The position numbers and the translations under genes are program-made. From Fibrobacterota bacterium (GTDB lineage Bacteria; Fibrobacterota; Chitinivibrionia; Chitinivibrionales; FEN-1185), in NCBI GenBank assembly GCA_003165595.1, contig PLWQ01000012.1, forward strand, positions 551,012 to 615,011: 64,000 nucleotides of DNA, written 5' to 3'. The notes beneath the pieces were generated by a model. That model had not been told where the DNA came from. It did not search any database and saw only the letters and a program-made list of their open reading frames with translations. Below are positions 24,963 to 33,844 of this stretch, piece after piece. The first letter of the stretch is position 1. Each line of letters starts with the position of its first letter.

Positions 24963-26660
24963 ATGCATATTCGGTACTTGTTCCCCACAGTCATTCTGTT
25001 GTTCTCCATGTTCGCACCTGTCAATTCGGCAACCGAAACCGTTCGGGCATGGATCACCACCACCACCGACACCTGGGTCGCCCGCGGCCTCGAACCCATC
25101 GACTCGGCCGTGTTCTCTGCGGACACCTCGGCGCCGCTGATGCCCATAGTGGTGAACGACAAGATCCGCTACCAGAAATGGGAAGGCGCGGGCGCCTCGT
25201 TTACCGATGCCGCGGCCTGGCTCATCGACAGCGTTGTCAAACCGGAATTGCGCGACAGCGTGATGACCTCGCTGTTCGATCCCGCCAAGGGGATCGGCGT
25301 AAGCTACCTGCGCAATCCCATGGGATCGTCTGACCTCACCGTGTCGCGCTACACGTACGACGATAATCCCGCCGACCAGGCCGATTCCACGCTGCCCCAT
25401 TTCAGCATCGACCACGACCGGGCCGACGTTCTGCCGCTCACGAAAAAGGCGCGTGAACTCAACCCGGCCCTCACGCTGCAGATGAACGCCTGGAGCCCGC
25501 CGGCATGGATGAAATCGACCAACAGTCTTGTTGCCGGGTCGATTTTGCCACAGTACTACGGCTATCACGCAAATTACTATGTCAAGACCATTCAGGCGTA
25601 TGAGGCCGAGGGCGTGCACATCAATTACGTGACGCTCAACAACGAACCGTCGTGCTGCGACAGCATCGACTATCCGTCGGTGTCGGTGATGGGCGCGGAC
25701 GTCATGCGCACCATGCTCAAGAGCTACTGGCTGCCCGCGTTCGCGGCGAACAAGCTCACCACCAAGATTCTCCTGCTGGATTTCAACCCGGACCACGTGA
25801 GCCTGGTGACGCCGTTTCTTGCCGACGCACAGATTCAGAACAGTCCGTACATAGGCGGCGTTGCCTTTCACGGGTACGGCGGCGACCCGTCGATACAGAC
25901 CACGGTGTACGACACCTATGGCTACAACGTCTACCTGACGGAATGGTCCGGATTCACCGACGGGAGGCAGCAGCAGGAAGCCGACATGCGCAAGATCGTT
26001 TCGGTGACCCGCAATTACGCGCAGTCTTTTGTCAAGTGGCCCGTGGCCACCGACGAGGAGTTCGGCCCGCATGTGGGCGGGTGCGACGGCTGCCGCGGGC
26101 TCATGCGCGTCTGGCGATACGACCCGCAGAAGCGCGGCACCGTGGACTTCCGCATCGACTACTACGACGTGGGCCACATCACCAAGTTCGTAACAAACGG
26201 CGCCTACCGGATATTCTCCACCTACTACAGTCAAATCCTCAATGTCGCTTTTGTTAATCCAGACAAGTCGGTCGCGCTGCTCGTATTCAACGACACGCTG
26301 GCCGACCGCCAGATAAAGGTGGTGTGGGCGGGCCAGTCGTTTTCCTACACCGTTCCGTCCAAGGCAAGCATCACGTTCTGTTGGTCGCCAACGGTAGGAT
26401 TAGCGCAACGGTTCATTTCTTCCCGCGATCTCGACGGCCAAATACGCATCAGTCGCACAAGGGGCGGTTTCGGAATCGCGCTTCCGCCCGACAGGACTTT
26501 TTCGCTCGGCCTTCTTGACACAAAGGGCCGCGCGCTTGTACAACGGACGGTGCAGGGGAAAGAGGCATTTCTCGACACGCGGAAATTCTCTCCCGGCATT
26601 TACGTGGTGAGCCTGGTATGCGGGGAAGCAAGATGGGAAAGAAGAGTGGTTGTTGAATAG
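24963..26660 (+). CDS. secreted GH30 family glycoside hydrolase
   Basis: A 565-residue exported enzyme of GH30 (glucosylceramidase/endo-beta-1,6-glucanase family). The ATG at 24963 begins a signal peptide (YLFPTVILLFSMFAPVNS); an in-frame ATG at 24942 is possible, and GGAG lies between the two. WEGAGASFTDAAAWLI, the acid/base Glu228 in LNNEP and the nucleophile Glu327 in LTEWSGF mark the catalytic TIM barrel. The following beta-sandwich (VALLVFNDTLADRQIKVVW) is the usual GH30 side domain. The end (SLGLLDTKGRALV, then FSPGIYVVSLVCGEARWERR) is a clear sorting-like tail. With GH16 upstream, a beta-1,6 activity on branched beta-glucan is attractive. Confidence 0.92.
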   Translation: MHIRYLFPTVILLFSMFAPVNSATETVRAWITTTTDTWVARGLEPIDSAVFSADTSAPLMPIVVNDKIRYQKWEGAGASFTDAAAWLIDSVVKPELRDSVMTSLFDPAKGIGVSYLRNPMGSSDLTVSRYTYDDNPADQADSTLPHFSIDHDRADVLPLTKKARELNPALTLQMNAWSPPAWMKSTNSLVAGSILPQYYGYHANYYVKTIQAYEAEGVHINYVTLNNEPSCCDSIDYPSVSVMGADVMRTMLKSYWLPAFAANKLTTKILLLDFNPDHVSLVTPFLADAQIQNSPYIGGVAFHGYGGDPSIQTTVYDTYGYNVYLTEWSGFTDGRQQQEADMRKIVSVTRNYAQSFVKWPVATDEEFGPHVGGCDGCRGLMRVWRYDPQKRGTVDFRIDYYDVGHITKFVTNGAYRIFSTYYSQILNVAFVNPDKSVALLVFNDTLADRQIKVVWAGQSFSYTVPSKASITFCWSPTVGLAQRFISSRDLDGQIRISRTRGGFGIALPPDRTFSLGLLDTKGRALVQRTVQGKEAFLDTRKFSPGIYVVSLVCGEARWERRVVVE

Positions 26661-26684
26661 ATGAAGAGTTGAGAAGTTCAAAAA
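26660..26684. repeat. AAGAGTTGAGAAGTT-type 3'-end repeat, copy 1
   Basis: Immediately after the GH30 stop codon, TGAAGAGTTGAGAAGTT (26661-26677) is identical, on the opposite strand, to a 17-base stretch within 46535-46569, which also directly follows a stop codon. Confidence 0.55.
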
Positions 26685-27046
26685 ATACGGAACAAATGCA
26701 AATTTAGGCTATCCCGCAAGGAAAATGCCAATTGCAGATCACCCCACCACGCCTGCCCTCGCCGGGACGGCTTCCTCCCGATGAATGTCCAATACCAAGA
26801 TTTTGCGTTTTTGCAGCCGGGTGTCTCCATGATGCGCGCAGCAGAAGATTCGGGCTTGCAACGGGACCTTCCACGCAGCACCAGCTCAGCAAACCAGAAT
26901 CGCACTTGTTTTTCGCCTCACCCGTATAGCGCTAATTCCGATTTCCCAATTGCGCTTGCTTTGCATGATGGCGGGATTTGATTTATGGATAGTTGGACAG
27001 TTCATGCTACGCCCTAAACCTGGCACCAAACATCGGGGAGGATCAT
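26685..27046. other. intergenic region without recognised gene
   Basis: About 360 bases between GH30 and the pirin gene. Open frames on both strands are short and lack coding character or ribosome sites. Nothing supportable was found apart from the 3'-end repeat at its left edge. Confidence 0.35.
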
Positions 27047-27871
27047 GTGAAGAAATTAATTTTCCAAGGACAGCCAACGTACGACGGCGCGGGCGTCAAG
27101 TTGAAGCGTATCTTCGCGAATAACGACACGGAATTTACCGATCCGTTCCTGCTCCTGGACCATTTCGGTTCGGACAACCCCGACGATTATATAAAAGGCT
27201 TTCCCTGGCACCCTCATCGCGGGATTGAAACCGTGACGTATATGCTCGACGGAACGGTTGAGCACGGCGACAGTATCGGCAACTCGGGTACCATCGGGCG
27301 GGGAGACATTCAATGGATGACCGCGGGCGGCGGCGTGATACACCAGGAGATGCCGAAGCCTTCAAAAGGAATGATGCACGGGCTGCAGTTATGGGTTAAT
27401 CTGCCCGCAAAGAGCAAGATGATGGAGCCGCGCTACAGGGGCATAGTGGAAGGCGAAGTGCCGGTTGTCAAGATTCCTGGCGGAGAAGTGCGGATCATCG
27501 CCGGCGCTTTTGAAAATGTCAAGGGCCCCGTACGGGAACTGGTGATGGATGTCGAATATCTCGATATCCGCCTCAAGAAGGGATCCGCTCTGTCTCGCCA
27601 GAGCAAGAAAGGGTACACCAGTTTTTGCTATCCTATTAAGGGAACAGGCGAGTTTGATGACACGAAACTCGAAGAAGGCAACCTGATTCTCTTCACGGAG
27701 CCCGGCAGTATTTCCATAAAAGCTACGAGCGATATCCATTACATATTTGCTACAGGCAAGCAGCTCAATGAACCTGTTGCCTGGGGCGGCCCGATCGTCA
27801 TGAATACGGAAGAAGAGCTTGAACTCGCTTTCAGAGAGCTTGACGAAGGCACGTTTATTAAGAAGAAATAA
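27047..27871 (+). CDS. pirin family protein
   Basis: A 274-residue bicupin of the pirin family. The metal-binding signature HPHRGIETVTYML and the following EHGDSIGNSG, QWMTAGGGVIHQEMP are all present, giving the usual three His plus Glu ligand set in the first cupin. Pirins are cytoplasmic iron proteins with quercetinase-like or regulatory roles. The GTG at 27047 is taken as the start since GGGGAGG lies five bases upstream and MKKLIFQGQ fits the family start. It is monocistronic. The substrate is unknown. Confidence 0.88.
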   Translation: MKKLIFQGQPTYDGAGVKLKRIFANNDTEFTDPFLLLDHFGSDNPDDYIKGFPWHPHRGIETVTYMLDGTVEHGDSIGNSGTIGRGDIQWMTAGGGVIHQEMPKPSKGMMHGLQLWVNLPAKSKMMEPRYRGIVEGEVPVVKIPGGEVRIIAGAFENVKGPVRELVMDVEYLDIRLKKGSALSRQSKKGYTSFCYPIKGTGEFDDTKLEEGNLILFTEPGSISIKATSDIHYIFATGKQLNEPVAWGGPIVMNTEEELELAFRELDEGTFIKKK

Positions 27872-28218
27872 TTTGACCTTCAACGGGTCCATGGGCCGAG
27901 AAGAGTACGCCACGGAGTGCAGGCATACGTCGGTCGGCGGGGGTAAGGAAATACACCGAAAGAACACACGGACTGACAAAAGCCGTATTCGCCCTGTGCC
28001 AGCATTGCCCCATTCCTGCCATCAACACCTTGGTATCGATTTCCTCGTTCGCGCAATTCGTCAATCACGGCATGGAGGCAGGCGATTTGCTTTTGACGCC
28101 AGGGAATATCTAGTTTTGGGAGGGTGCGTGAAGACTCGTGCCACAAGGAAACAAATATTCCACTCAGGACGCAAGTCCAACGAAGTCAATTGGCCGTTCC
28201 CCTGGCGGTGTGAACGCT
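27872..28218. other. intergenic region without recognised gene
   Basis: About 350 bases between pirin and the pentapeptide-repeat gene. Open frames exist on both strands but none shows a ribosome site or a recognisable protein. It may contain decayed sequence. Confidence 0.35.
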
Positions 28219-28794
28219 ATGATCGGCTTGAAGAGCGCAATTGCGTTTCTGCTGCTGCTCTCGATAGATGCGGCTTCGCAGGACCATATTGATTTGCTCA
28301 CCTGTGGAGTGACAAAGTGGAACGAATGGAGAAAACAGCATGGGAATCTTCATCTAGACTTTAAAGGAGCCGTCCTTCAGGGAGCCCTCCTTCCAGGAGC
28401 TAACCTTTCGGGAGCCGATCTTCAGGGCGCCGACCTCGGAAACGCCCTGCTTGACGATGCCGACCTTCAGGGATCTCACCTTCGGGGCGCCAACCTTGAT
28501 TGCGCCAACCTTCAAGGCGCCCACCTGGAAGGCGCTCATCTGCAGGGAGCCAACCTTCGGGGAACCAACTTTGGGGAGGCAGACCTTCGGAAAGCCATCC
28601 TCTGGGGAACGGACCTCCAGTTTGTTGCATCATTCTACCGGGCGAAGCTCGACACGGAAGTTCTGTACCAAGTAAAGCTACAATGGCCTGAGAAACTCGC
28701 AACAGTGTGGGATCAGTCAAAGAAGGGCTGGATTGTCGATAAGGCCCTTCTTGAACAGATCAAGAAACCCGAATGGCGCGGATGGCCGGAGTAA
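28219..28794 (+). CDS. exported pentapeptide-repeat protein
   Basis: A 191-residue protein with an apparent signal peptide (LKSAIAFLLLLSIDAASQ), unusual because most pentapeptide-repeat proteins are cytoplasmic. Residues about 55-145 consist of around sixteen A(D/N/H)LxG repeats (for example GANLSGADLQGADL), predicting a right-handed quadrilateral beta-helix. The C-terminal 50 residues are charged, with VWDQSKKGWIV. The ATG at 28219 is used because the signal peptide starts there; its ribosome site is weak, and a longer in-frame start exists. Function unknown. Confidence 0.75.
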   Translation: MIGLKSAIAFLLLLSIDAASQDHIDLLTCGVTKWNEWRKQHGNLHLDFKGAVLQGALLPGANLSGADLQGADLGNALLDDADLQGSHLRGANLDCANLQGAHLEGAHLQGANLRGTNFGEADLRKAILWGTDLQFVASFYRAKLDTEVLYQVKLQWPEKLATVWDQSKKGWIVDKALLEQIKKPEWRGWPE

Positions 28795-28992
28795 AAAAAT
28801 CAGGGCGGAAGCTGTTTTGAGCGCCTGCGGATTACCATGCCTCCGGCGATATGACAGAGAATCCCCAGTCGGCCTCGCGCTCCGGACCGTTTTGCCGAAC
28901 TCCGCAACCGGAAACTTAACTCCTGTCCATCCCCAAGTCTTATTTTTACCCAATCCCGCAAGCGCCAAACCATTTTCCCGGACCAAAATACC

Positions 28993-31935
28993 ATGCCCCG
29001 ACTGTTCGACCTGCTTTCCGACAACACCAGCGACAAGACCATTTCCTCGCTTCGGAAGATTGCCGGAAAGGAAGATCCAAAGCGGGAACCCGGGAAGCGG
29101 CCTTCCGCAGGCGGTGACACGCGGGCCCAGGGCAAACCCTTTCGACATCACGATCTGTACGACAGGCTGGACTTTGTCGCACTCGATCTGGAAACCACCG
29201 GCCTGGATTTCAAAACCGACCGCGTGATTGAAATAGGCGCGGTGAAGTTTGCAAACGGTGTTCCCGGCGAGGAGTACAGCACCTTTGTCAATCCAGGCAT
29301 GCCCATACCCGAGCACATCACGCGCCTCACTGGCATTACCGGCGAGCACGTGGCTTCGGCGCCTGTGTTTCGCGACGTTGCCGCCAAGCTGAGCGAGTTC
29401 ATCGCCGACATGCCGATATGCGGCCACCAGATCGATTTCGACATAAACTTCCTTAATGAGGAGTTCAGGCGGATCGCCCTGCCCAAGGTCTTTGTGCAGC
29501 AGATAGACACCGCGCTCATTTCCCGGATTGTAAATTTGGCCGTTACGAGGTATACGCTCGGGTCCGTGGCGCGGTCGCTGGGCGTACCGCTCGAAAACGC
29601 GCACCGCGCGCTCGACGACGCGCGCGCCTCGGGCAACGTCGCGCTGGCGCTGCTGCCCAAACTCGCGCAGATACCCGTTGCGGTGCGGGCCGTGATGGCG
29701 CACGCCGCGCCGCCCTCGGTTGTCAAGCACTACCTTGTCAAGTCCCTGGAAAAGGAATCATATTCGCTCGACCTGTCGCCGCCCGTGCTGCCCAAGGCGC
29801 CCAAAAGGCTGTCGCCCCAGGATCCTCCGGTTCCCATAGATGAATCGGCTGTGACCGGAGTATTTGCGCCCGGCGGCGCCCTGTCGCAGGCGATGAAAGG
29901 GTTTGCCCAACGCCAGTCGCAGACAAAGATGGCTGGTGCGGTGGCCGGGGCGTTCAACGGAAAAACCTGCCTGGTTGCCGAGGCCGGCACCGGCACCGGC
30001 AAGTCGCTGGCATACCTCGTTCCCGCAGCGCTCTATGCGCTCAGGAACAATTGCCGCGTTCTGGTGTCGACCCACACACGCAACCTCCAGGACCAGCTCG
30101 TGTCCAAAGATTTACCTGTTGTAAAGAAGATCGCCGGAGAGGACCTGCGGTTTTCGGTGCTCAAGGGCAGGGCGAATTATCTGTGCCAGAATCGGTTCCG
30201 GCGCCTGCTTTCCGGCGAGCTGGGCGATTTTTCGTACCGGGAGCGCATGGGAATGCTGCCGCTTATCCGGTGGGCGCAGGAGACTGAGAGCGGTGACATA
30301 GAGGAACAGAATGAGTTCAATATCAGGTGGTTTTCGCGCGTGTGGCATTCGATATCGGCCGAGGCGCATTTCTGCGAGGGACGGCGATGCGGGGAATACA
30401 ACTGTTGCTTTTTGCAACAGGCCCGCCAGCGTGCGCTCGGTTCCCACGTGGTGGTGATCAATCATGCCCTTTTCTTCTCGGAGATTTGCGCGGAGTCGTC
30501 GTTTCTCGGAAAAATCGGCCCCATTATTTTCGACGAGGCGCACCATATTGAGTCGTGCGGCCACCGGCACCTGCGGACGGAAGTGGACAGCAACCGGTTC
30601 TCGGCGTTCCTCGATACCGTGACGAATCTCGAAAAGGAAGTGAAGAAATTCGGAGACCGGGAAAACCCGCCGTTTACCGACAAGGAACTCAAGCCCCTTG
30701 TAAAGCAGCTTCGCTCGGAAGTAAAAACCTTTCTCGATGGCGGCCTTGCCTGGGCGCGGTCGAAGACCCCGCCAACACCGGAATTTCAGCTCGACGTGGG
30801 AGTGGAAACGTTTTCCCAATCCGGGGCTGCGCTGTCGCTCGTGAGTGCACTTTCCGACCTCCAGGACTGCTTGCGCCGGTATTCGCAGCTGTGCGAAGCC
30901 GAGGGCGACACCCCTGCCGGCAAGACCCTGCTGGGCGAGATGCTCTCCTGCGGCGACGCGGCCTCGCAGCTCAAGGCCGATCTTTCGTACGTGACTGATG
31001 CCTCGACGGAGGATCACGTGTTCTGGGCCGAGGGAAACCTCACCAAGGGCTGGATCAAGCTCCTCGGCGTGCCGCTGGACATCGGCGCGATCCTCGCGTC
31101 GATCTGGGAAAAAAACGACTGCGGCATGATATTTACTTCCGCGACGCTTTCGGTGTGCGGCTCCATGGAATACTTTGAGCGCAAGGCAGGGCTGTTGGGA
31201 AACGCGGCAGTGACGACCGCAAGCGAGGTGTTCGAAAGCCCGTTTTCTCCGTCGCAGGCGATCCGGTGCGGCGTGCGCACGGCGCCCGAGGTCGAATCGC
31301 CGCAGTATCCATCGCACGTGGCCGACGCGATACTGGGCCTACTTGCCGCGTTCGACAAGAACATCCTGACCCTGTTCACGTCCAATGCCATGCTTGCTGC
31401 GGTGTTCCAGCGCCTCAAGTCGCAGGTGTCAAAAGCCGACTGCACCATTCTCGCTCAGGGGTTCTCGGGCAACCGTCAGGCGATCCTCGACGAGTTCCGT
31501 CACACGCGTCGCGCCGTGCTCCTTGGCGCAGACAGCTTCTGGGAAGGCATCGACGTACCGGGCAAAGCGTGCGAAATCGTGATTATCTCGCGGCTGCCCT
31601 TTCCCGTGCCCACGCATCCGCTTACCAGGGCGCTGTGCCGCAAGGTGGAAGAAGAAAAGGGCGAATCGTTCATGTCGTTTTCGGTGCCCGAGGCGGTCAT
31701 CAAATTCCGTCAGGGAACGGGCAGGCTCATACGGACCACGGAGGACCGCGGCGCGCTCATCGTTCTTGACAACAGGATATTCACCAAGGGGTACGGCAGG
31801 CAGTTCACGTCCAGCCTCGACGGCCCGTTCGTGCAGAGCGCCACGATTGCCGACATGGTGCGCGAGGTGGCCGCCTTCTTCAACAATGAGGCGCCGGCCT
31901 CGACAATAACCTACGTCCCTCTCGAGGAAGTATGA
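28993..31935 (+). CDS. dinG: DinG-type helicase with N-terminal DnaQ-like exonuclease domain
   Basis: A 980-residue fusion. Residues about 50-225 are a DEDD 3'-5' exonuclease domain (VALDLETTGLDF, GHQIDFDINFLNEEF, NAHRALDDARAS). Then follows an XPD/DinG superfamily 2 helicase: Walker A AEAGTGTGKS with Lys337, motif II DEAH at 514-517, and C-terminal DSFWEGIDVPG and RQGTGRLIRT. Four cysteines between Walker A and DEAH (YLC, then CEGRRCGEYNC) match the iron-sulfur ligand pattern of XPD-like helicases. It processes DNA in repair or replication, probably 5'-3' unwinding. Its stop overlaps the lptE start in ATGA. Confidence 0.92.
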   Translation: MPRLFDLLSDNTSDKTISSLRKIAGKEDPKREPGKRPSAGGDTRAQGKPFRHHDLYDRLDFVALDLETTGLDFKTDRVIEIGAVKFANGVPGEEYSTFVNPGMPIPEHITRLTGITGEHVASAPVFRDVAAKLSEFIADMPICGHQIDFDINFLNEEFRRIALPKVFVQQIDTALISRIVNLAVTRYTLGSVARSLGVPLENAHRALDDARASGNVALALLPKLAQIPVAVRAVMAHAAPPSVVKHYLVKSLEKESYSLDLSPPVLPKAPKRLSPQDPPVPIDESAVTGVFAPGGALSQAMKGFAQRQSQTKMAGAVAGAFNGKTCLVAEAGTGTGKSLAYLVPAALYALRNNCRVLVSTHTRNLQDQLVSKDLPVVKKIAGEDLRFSVLKGRANYLCQNRFRRLLSGELGDFSYRERMGMLPLIRWAQETESGDIEEQNEFNIRWFSRVWHSISAEAHFCEGRRCGEYNCCFLQQARQRALGSHVVVINHALFFSEICAESSFLGKIGPIIFDEAHHIESCGHRHLRTEVDSNRFSAFLDTVTNLEKEVKKFGDRENPPFTDKELKPLVKQLRSEVKTFLDGGLAWARSKTPPTPEFQLDVGVETFSQSGAALSLVSALSDLQDCLRRYSQLCEAEGDTPAGKTLLGEMLSCGDAASQLKADLSYVTDASTEDHVFWAEGNLTKGWIKLLGVPLDIGAILASIWEKNDCGMIFTSATLSVCGSMEYFERKAGLLGNAAVTTASEVFESPFSPSQAIRCGVRTAPEVESPQYPSHVADAILGLLAAFDKNILTLFTSNAMLAAVFQRLKSQVSKADCTILAQGFSGNRQAILDEFRHTRRAVLLGADSFWEGIDVPGKACEIVIISRLPFPVPTHPLTRALCRKVEEEKGESFMSFSVPEAVIKFRQGTGRLIRTTEDRGALIVLDNRIFTKGYGRQFTSSLDGPFVQSATIADMVREVAAFFNNEAPASTITYVPLEEV

Positions 31936-32426
31936 AGAGGTTCCGTGTGCCGGCGATCCTTGTCGCCTTTCTCTGCGGATGCGGCGTCTACACCTTTAAC
32001 GGCTCCACGCTGCCCGCCCACCTGAAGACGGTCGACATTCCCCTCTTCGCCAACCAGTCGCTCATGCCCGGCGTGGCCGACGATATCACGTCGATGCTGT
32101 CCACCAAAATCGTTTCGATGAACCTTCTTCGCATTGCGTCAAGCGGCGGCGATGCAACAATCCGGGGCAAGGTAACGGACTACAGCAACACGCCGCGCAC
32201 CTACGGCACGACCGGCGCGCGGCAGGTGACGATAGCCGAGTATGTGGTGACGATACGGGTGGATGTGGAATTTGTGGACAACAAGGCGAATTCGCCTCTT
32301 TACAAAGGGACCGTGACCGGGCTGGGCGTGTATAATTTCCAGACCCAGACCGAAACGGACGGCCGGAAAACCGCCGAAACCGACGTCGTGGACCAGATCC
32401 TGCAAAAATCGGTTCAGAGCTGGTAG
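31932..32426 (+). CDS. lptE: LPS-assembly lipoprotein LptE-like
   Basis: A 164-residue lipoprotein with lipobox AFLCGCG, then YTFNGSTLPAHLKTVDIPLF, the typical opening of LptE/LptE-like proteins, and an alternating strand pattern (NLLRIASSGGDATIRGKVTDYS). LptE plugs the LptD barrel and helps deliver lipopolysaccharide to the outer leaflet. It starts at the ATG overlapping the dinG stop, so it is translationally coupled to an unrelated repair gene. This is good evidence for a lipopolysaccharide-type outer membrane. Confidence 0.8.
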   Translation: MKRFRVPAILVAFLCGCGVYTFNGSTLPAHLKTVDIPLFANQSLMPGVADDITSMLSTKIVSMNLLRIASSGGDATIRGKVTDYSNTPRTYGTTGARQVTIAEYVVTIRVDVEFVDNKANSPLYKGTVTGLGVYNFQTQTETDGRKTAETDVVDQILQKSVQSW

Positions 32427-32453
32427 GCCCGGCCCTGAACCGGGGACCAGCCC

Positions 32454-32759
32454 TTAGTACCGCCGCTCTCGTCTGCCGCCGCCTCTGCCTTCCCGGTGGG
32501 GCCTCTGGTGCGGAAGGAACTCGCGGTCCCAGGCCTTGTTTACACGCAGCGGTCTGCCGCCCAGTTCCTTGCCGTTGAGCTCGGCGATCGCGTTTTCCGC
32601 ATTTTCCATTTCGACGAAACCGAAACAGCGGGAGCGGTGCCGCTTGCCATGGGTGACGATCTTTGCAGACCGCACAGCGCCAAGCTGCTGAAAATGTTCC
32701 TTGATCTGTTCTTCGGTGGCATCGTGCGGGAGATTGCTCACAAAAATTTTTTCTACCAA
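32454..32759 (-). CDS. RNA-recognition-motif protein (TTG start)
   Basis: A 101-residue single-RRM RNA-binding protein. RNP2 is KIFVSNL, RNP1 is RCFGFVEM, followed by a Gly/Arg-rich tail (REGRGGGRRERRY). This is the small RRM type found in cyanobacteria and many FCB/delta-type bacteria, often cold-induced. The start is a TTG at 32759 with AGGAGG five bases upstream; no ATG lies between the ribosome site and RNP2. It lies downstream of a second RRM gene with a 133-base gap. Confidence 0.88.
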   Translation of the reverse strand: MVEKIFVSNLPHDATEEQIKEHFQQLGAVRSAKIVTHGKRHRSRCFGFVEMENAENAIAELNGKELGGRPLRVNKAWDREFLPHQRPHREGRGGGRRERRY

Positions 32760-32892
32760 AAGATCCTCCTGATGGTGGTTGACAAGTGACCGCTGGTGTA
32801 GGCGGCCGGTATGCGTTGCGTTAATCAACAGTAAACACTAAGAGCCTGCTCACAAACCGTGGGCAGGCATGATAGGCGCCAGCCTCGCCCGG

Positions 32893-33186
32893 CTACCAGG
32901 AACGCTTTTGTTCCCCGAATCCGCCTCTATCGCCGCCGCCGCGAGCTTCGCGCTCCCGCGCCTCGTTGACGGTGAGCGTGCGGCCGCCGAAATCTTTTCC
33001 ATTGGTGCCTGCCACCGCTGCTTCCGGGTTCTCCATTTCCACAAAGCCGAACCCGCGCGACCTGCCGGTGTCGCGGTCTTTGATGACGGCCACGGACTTC
33101 ACTTCTCCGAATTGCGCGAACAGGGTCTTGAGTTCTTCTTCCGTGGTTGTGAAACTCAGGTTTCCCACATAGAGCTTCTTGGACAC
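32893..33186 (-). CDS. RNA-recognition-motif protein (GTG start)
   Basis: A 97-residue single-RRM protein, RNP2 KLYVGNL and RNP1 RGFGFVEM, with a Gly/Arg tail ending GGFGEQKRSW. The GTG at 33186 follows GGGAGG at five bases and gives the family-typical start (M)SKKLYVGNLS. The ribosome-site sequence GGAGGATGTCGT occurs twice in the leader. It is a paralogue of the adjacent RRM protein; the pair probably acts on mRNA structure or stability. Confidence 0.9.
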   Translation of the reverse strand: MSKKLYVGNLSFTTTEEELKTLFAQFGEVKSVAVIKDRDTGRSRGFGFVEMENPEAAVAGTNGKDFGGRTLTVNEAREREARGGGDRGGFGEQKRSW

Positions 33187-33281
33187 GACATCCTCCCGTG
33201 ACGAAAAGTGAACGATAGAACGACATCCTCCGGAGCGAGGTGCACAACCAGGAACTCGGAAGGAAGCTTGTTGCCGTGCGG

Positions 33282-33602
33282 CTAGGCGCCTTCTTCGGCA
33301 GGGACAGGTTCCGACTGGACTTGACTGATCCACTGCTGCAGGGTGCCTATGATTTTTTTCGCCTGATCAACGCTGGAGATGTTGAACTTGGACTGCTGGC
33401 GGTAGTCGTCGTTGCGTTTGCGGTATCTGCGGATGGTGAAGAGGACAGGGCCATACCGTTGGTTTGCGGCTTCCCACTGCTGATACTTGAACATGATGGT
33501 CGCCCACGACCCCTTGGAAAGGATAACCTTGTCGATTTCCTTAACCAAAAGGACGCCGTTTTCCTCGTAATTGATGGTGATTTCGTTTACATCAGACGGC
33601 AT
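33282..33602 (-). CDS. conserved hypothetical protein (YQQWE / RRYRK type)
   Basis: A 106-residue cytoplasmic protein from the ATG at 33602. It contains KGSWATIMFKYQQWEAANQ and FTIRRYRKRNDDYRQQSKFNISS, a combination I associate with a small conserved family in deltaproteobacteria-like genomes with no known function. It ends acidic (EPVPAEEGA). It lies directly upstream of the two RRM genes on the same strand with a 95-base gap and could be co-transcribed with them. Confidence 0.7.
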   Translation of the reverse strand: MPSDVNEITINYEENGVLLVKEIDKVILSKGSWATIMFKYQQWEAANQRYGPVLFTIRRYRKRNDDYRQQSKFNISSVDQAKKIIGTLQQWISQVQSEPVPAEEGA

Positions 33603-33844
33603 GCTGCGGTTCCCTCGCCCGCGGGGCTTGTTCTTGTTTGTCAAACTCCGACTTCGCTGCGCCGCTTCCTCCGCACGTGCGCGGAAGCTCGTGTACAAAG
33701 ATACAACGGAGTATATCTCAAAGCAAGATTTTCCTTAAAAGAGTTGGCGCCAGTTGCCCGGCGGCAGGCCAAAAACGTAGTTTACAGTACCCGACAATAA
33801 CAAATACGGAGAATCGCATTCTCAAAGATTGGCCGGAGGAACCC

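Noticed and set aside
27880-28146. 88-codon minus-strand frame between pirin and the pentapeptide-repeat gene
   Set aside because: No ribosome site, no recognisable domain, and a composition not clearly protein-like.
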